Source of the DNA: Phymorhynchus buccinoides
Taxonomy: Eukaryota > Mollusca > Gastropoda > Neogastropoda > Raphitomidae
Reading direction: 5' to 3'
NCBI GenBank assembly: GCA_017654935.2
Contig: CM065699.1
Location: forward strand, 11,076,466-11,140,465
Length of the DNA stretch: 64,000 bases
In this document: in pieces, positions 60,091-64,000 of the stretch
Position numbering within the stretch: the stretch's first letter is position 1
Layout of the letters: each line of letters starts with the position of its first letter
The notes under the pieces: generated by a model
What the model saw: the letters and a program-made list of their open reading frames with translations, nothing else
The model's database searches: none
What the model was told of the DNA's origin: nothing
Program-made: the position numbers and the translations under genes

Positions 60091-60432
60091 CTGTGAATGC
60101 CCAAAATGTACCAATTGCCCAAAATTGGTACATTTTGGGCAACATTACTGCCCCAAATGTACCAATGTGCAATTTTGGTACATTGTGGGCAATGCTTGCT
60201 CATTTTAAAGAACCGAGTTGAAGGACAAAACTATAAACGGGTATGATGATGTTAAACACCTTATAGTTTCTTCTTTAAAATGAACAAGCATTGCCCAAAA
60301 TGTACCAATTTGGGCAACATTTCTGCCCACAATGTACCAATTGGTATATTTTGGGCAACATTTCCGCCCAAAATGTACCAAAATTGCACATTGGTACATT
60401 TTGGGCAATTGGTACATTTTGGGCATTCACAG
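60091..60432. mobile_element. Multi-hairpin element of TGCCCAAAATGTACCAATT repeats
   Basis: The whole 342 bp is an inverted repeat: ends CTGTGAATGCCCAAAATG and CATTTTGGGCATTCACAG, inner arms GGGCAATGCTTG/CATTTTAAAGAA and complement. Within the arms, about ten copies of CCAAAATGTACCAATT lie on alternating strands, giving hairpins within a hairpin. TCGT occurs immediately outside both ends (60087-60090 and 60433-60436), a likely 4-bp target duplication. No credible protein. Confidence 0.85.
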
Positions 60433-60840
60433 TCGTCGCGCGATCTAGACAGGCAATAATATGACTTGGTGAAATGACTTAGCATCCTCCTCCTTAATCG
60501 AGAGGGGTAGCGCAATGCTTCTTCTTCTACTTCTTTGAATATCTTTGATTTTATAATAAATCGAAATATCGCTCTTTTAACACGGTGTTTCTGGTTTTGT
60601 TTCGTCTTGTCTTCTTCTTCTTTCATGAAGTAATATCCCACTTCAACTTTATGAACACTGATAGGCCTACTTGAGTCCAGTTGAGATGGCTGCCAATGTT
60701 AAAGATTCATATTCAGAATGTTTCGCTGTTCGTTTTAAGACAAAAGTTTTGGTTTAGCTGATGTCATTGCATGCACACTTTTTCAGTCATAATTTTTGAC
60801 ACGTTCCAGTCTTGCATCTCTTCCATCCTCTGCTCCTCCG

Positions 60841-60845
<5 letters not shown>

Positions 60846-60900
<55 letters not shown>

Positions 60901-60930
60901 GCGCGCGCGCGCGCGCGCACGCACACACAC
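60846..60930. repeat. (CA)n(CG)n microsatellite
   Basis: A CA tract followed by about 16 CG repeats, potentially Z-DNA forming. A C-rich tract follows at 61027-61065. Confidence 0.95.
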
Positions 60931-61379
60931 CGTTCTTTTCATTGTACCAAGCAACCAGCATCCCATCCCACCCATTACGTACTGCTCCATTACATACCCC
61001 CGAGTACATTTCCAAATTTGTCAATACCCCCCCCCCCCTCTCCCTCCCCCCTCCCTCCCCCCTCCGGATTACGGTGATTGGCCTACTCAGCTGTTTCCTA
61101 TCTATAGCTGACAGATCATTGGCTGTTGAAAGGTAGGGGGAGGGAAGAATGACGTGGACTAAATTTAACTCCTACTATCGTTCGTATTGCATTGTTAGCC
61201 TAGTCCCTATACGTCCCAACCATCTGGAAAGAAAGAATAGATCGAAACCACAGCGTGACTGTCACACACGCACACACACGTAATTGTGAGGGGTAGTGGT
61301 GAGAGCAAGGGACAGTGCCTTTTACAAAGAAGTGAGTTGACAAATCGCCCTGTAGGCAGATCCGGGAATGTGTAGCCTG

Positions 61380-61499
61380 TGGTCAGTTTCAGGGTGTATG
61401 AAGCGCGCGAGCCGTGCTGTCAGTCAAGTCACGTGTAGGCTATCCTCAGTATCTGTACAGTGACTGCCTCAGTCTCAGTTCTAGCTGTGAGCGCAACAG
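61380..61499 (+). promoter_or_regulatory. Possible promoter/non-coding first exon upstream of ESRP
   Basis: A less repetitive segment with GTCACGTG (E-box/CRE-like, about 61429) and GCCTCAGTCTCAGTTCTAG is followed by GCGCAACAG|GTGGGTAGG, a strong donor-like site at 61500. It lies 1.3 kb before the ESRP coding exon on the same strand. Assignment is speculative. Confidence 0.22.
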
Positions 61500-61768
61500 G
61501 TGGGTAGGGTAGATCGAGATACGAAACATTTGTGATAGAGTTCGTCCAGTTCATTTTACAGTGATCGTGGCCGGCTCGATCTTGCGTATGCATCTTTTTC
61601 TAAGCATCCATATGGATGAAGCTTACCGTGTGCTGTGTTAAACGAAAGAGATTGTTCATTTCTTTGTGTATGATTGGAGTAGTATGACTAAAAGGCAGAT
61701 TTGCCGAAAACAAAATATAAAAACCTCCCAGCTGTGCAAAAGTTTTTTTTAAAATGACAGGACAGTGA

Positions 61769-61815
61769 AGAGGCCGCGAGGCCTAATGTCCTAACTACCT
61801 GACCTGACCCGACCA
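61769..61815 (+). repeat. Retroelement-tail-like repeat (GGCCGCGAGGCCT)
   Basis: AAGAGGCCGCGAGGCCTAAT and TGACCTGACC, matching the minus-strand copy at 4985-5050. Confidence 0.5.
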
Positions 61816-61894
61816 GTATTAAGCTTAAAGGATTTTGAATTTCACAGAGCTACCGAGATTATAATAAAATATTATGTTGGTTAGCATGAATAAC

Positions 61895-61945
61895 TAATTT
61901 GTTTAACGTCCTCCGGCCTGGAACAGGCACATATGAGACATTTCT
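61895..61945 (+). mobile_element. SINE-like repeat B, copy 6 (5' fragment)
   Basis: TTTAACGTCCTCCGGCCTGG and CACATATGAGACATTTCTG. It is cut off directly before the second copy of the 215-bp duplication. Confidence 0.55.
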
Positions 61946-61948
61946 GAG

Positions 61949-62166
61949 TAATAGAGCCACTGTCTTTCGTGTTAGTGTGTCTTTTGCCTACTCTAGTCTA
62001 CCTGTGTAAAGTCTGCCTCACTTCTTACAGATCCTAGACTTCCAGAAAGATTTATATATATATGTACTGCACACGAAAACGAGGAACTGATTAACTTCAA
62101 ACTGTGGGAAATTCGGATATATTAATTCGTGTGCTGGTGTGTGTCACGGTCAATTTTTCCAAGTCT
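61949..62166 (+). repeat. 215-bp duplicated segment, copy 2
   Basis: Same orientation as 59761-59976, 2.19 kb away. Its left edge abuts a truncated SINE-like repeat B and its right edge is followed by unrelated sequence, so the breakpoints are sharp. Confidence 0.9.
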
Positions 62167-62775
62167 AAGCATAGGATCTTTATTCAAAAACAACATGTGA
62201 AAGAAAGAGCGAGTGAGGGAGTGTACACATGTTGTGTACATGTACCGAGGATGCGCAACTGTGTGTGTGTGCGTGCGCGTGTGCGTGTGTCACGGTGTGT
62301 TACATTTTATTAGCATTTTTATGCTGTTTTGTGCTGTGTTGTTTGTACTCGTTTTGTCCTAACCACCATATCTAACAATACATATATATCCCAGGCCGAG
62401 ACTAAGGACGTAAAATCTTATTTTGACGGAACTTATACCGTCCATAAGTGTCTCTGACCGATTGGACGCCTAATCTCATCATCAACGACAACAACAAAAC
62501 GACATCTGTTTGCCACAAACACCAACATTTTGTGTTTTCAAGAACTGTCAATTTCTATGTTCCAGAAATAAAAAATCCCAAGTGTCAACCAATCATAAAC
62601 AGTCCATAAAAAAACAATACTACCAATTATAACTTTCAACCTTTTTTAAAGAAAAAAATTCCAAGTCATAAACATACATCTTTTTGTGTGTGTTATTAAG
62701 TAAGTCAGTCCATTGTAAACGCTTCATAAAAGCATAACAATACCTACCAATCACCCAGGGCTGGTGGACAGATCT
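62167..62775. other. No gene recognised
   Basis: GT-rich stretch near 62260-62300, otherwise AT-rich. A splice-acceptor-like CACCCAG lies at 62752-62758. Confidence 0.4.
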
Positions 62776-62955
62776 ATGCTCCCTCCACTACTCCCACCCC
62801 CTCCCCCTAGCAGCAGCGCCATGGTCCACCAGGGTCCCTCCCACCTGCTGATGCTGACCGTGGTGTCGGCAGGAAGGAACGGAGAAGAACTCGGAACGGA
62901 CGAAAAACAGATCGTCAACCTTGCTTACCTGCTGCACGACATCTACAACAGTAAG
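62776..62955 (+). CDS. ESRP: ESRP/Fusilli-type splicing regulator, first coding exon (partial gene)
   Basis: 60 codons from ATG at 62776 (a second in-frame ATG at 62821, GCCATGG, has the better context) to the donor AAG|GTCAGT, GT at 62956-62957. After a Pro/Ser-rich lead (MLPPLLPPPPPSSS) the protein reads LLMLTVVSAGRNGEELGTDE and KQIVNLAYLLHDIYNSK. This fits the first segment of the ESRP1/2 and Drosophila Fusilli exonuclease-like N-terminal domain (LxxxxAGxxGxxLGxDEKxI...DxxNxK). In the family the domain precedes three RRMs that bind GU-rich RNA and control epithelial alternative exons. The rest must lie beyond 64000. The exon boundary after NxK agrees with vertebrate ESRP from general knowledge. 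Confidence 0.72.
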
Positions 62956-63017
62956 GTCAGTGGCCAGTGGTGGTTGGTGGTGGTCGTCGTGATTTGGCTT
63001 GATCGGTGTGGATGTTT

Positions 63018-63640
<623 letters not shown>

Positions 63641-63779
63641 CGTGCCTCATTTTTCCATTTATGTGACACGGTGGGTACACTACAGCTGTTGCCGTGACAG
63701 TGAACGAGACAGTGAACGATAGTTTCAAAGTGTTGTACCTGTAAAGCATTTGAACAGGATGAAGTCCAAGTATATAGTA

Positions 63780-63959
63780 CAGGGGACCGTCCCTTATAAG
63801 ACCTTCAAAAATCATCCAAAATGAGGTCTTATAAGGGAGGGCTCTTATAAGGGAGGTAATTTTAATACTTACAAAGAAGGGCAATGTCTCAGAGAAGCAA
63901 GTCTTATATGGGAGGGAGTCTTATAATGGGGGTCTTATAATATAAGGGAGGTTCCACTG
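63780..63959 (-). mobile_element. Tigger/pogo-like MITE, copy 6
   Basis: Inverted orientation, TA at both borders. The left end CAGGGGACCGTCCC is diverged from the family CAGTGGAACCTCCC, while the right end GGGAGGTTCCACTG is intact. Confidence 0.85.
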
Positions 63960-64000
63960 TAGAACAGTACACCCGTTTTAACAGTCGTTTAATAGACCCA

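Noticed and set aside
59604..60221. 205-codon frame covering the poly-C block, the 215-bp repeat and the hairpin element
   Set aside because: It crosses three unrelated repeats, and the second copy of the 215-bp repeat does not keep the frame.

Overview
The window is eukaryotic and repeat-dominated. Split genes with GT/AG introns, non-LTR and LTR retrotransposons, many terminal-inverted-repeat elements and very dense CA/GT and GA/CT microsatellites point to an animal. The host genes recognised (mitochondrial ribosomal protein L52, an ESRP/Fusilli first coding exon, a TRIM-like RING gene, an F-box exon), together with the repeat style, fit a lophotrochozoan, most likely a mollusc. The species cannot be named from the sequence. 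No bacterial operon, CRISPR array, tRNA or rRNA gene was recognised.

Left third (1-20 kb). A minus-strand F-box exon (757-972) lies divergent to MRPL52, whose five coding exons span 4793-19898 on the plus strand. They splice with consistent phases (37+103+71+65+132 nt, 135 aa plus stop). Its introns hold a near full-length CR1-like LINE (6059-9991, minus) inserted into the 3' end of a second truncated CR1-like LINE (5951-6058 and 9992-10712). They also hold several MITEs, an 88-bp satellite and a 33-bp minisatellite that starts exactly at the intron-3 donor.

Middle (20-41 kb). Microsatellites and MITE families predominate: TA-flanked GGGGAAGACGGGG palindromes, TA-flanked Tigger/pogo-like CAGTGGAACC elements, TTAA-flanked CCCTTTCGCC elements, and three families with telomere-like cores. 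There is one TRIM-like RING gene with two frameshifts (29104-30513, minus), a solo LTR with a 5-bp target duplication (30693-33176) carrying an unexplained 0.75-kb insertion, and a degenerate CR1-like LINE (34650-36345).

Right (41-58 kb). After a 500-N gap lies the most striking object: a head-to-tail array of four LTR-retrotransposon bodies separated and ended by LTRs (43248-44988, 47637-49392, 52059-53813, 56448-58041). The period is 4.39-4.42 kb. Each body encodes gag (coiled coil, capsid-like region, CCHC knuckle), a DTG aspartic protease and a truncated, degenerate integrase, and lacks reverse transcriptase and RNase H. It is therefore a non-autonomous element that must depend on enzymes supplied in trans and has been amplified in tandem. 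The terminal LTR and the distant solo LTR share sequence variants that the three internal LTRs lack.

Right edge (58-64 kb). A LINE C-terminal fragment is split by a MITE, followed by a 342-bp multi-hairpin element, a 215-bp segmental duplication, and the ESRP/Fusilli first coding exon (62776-62955, plus), whose gene continues beyond the window.
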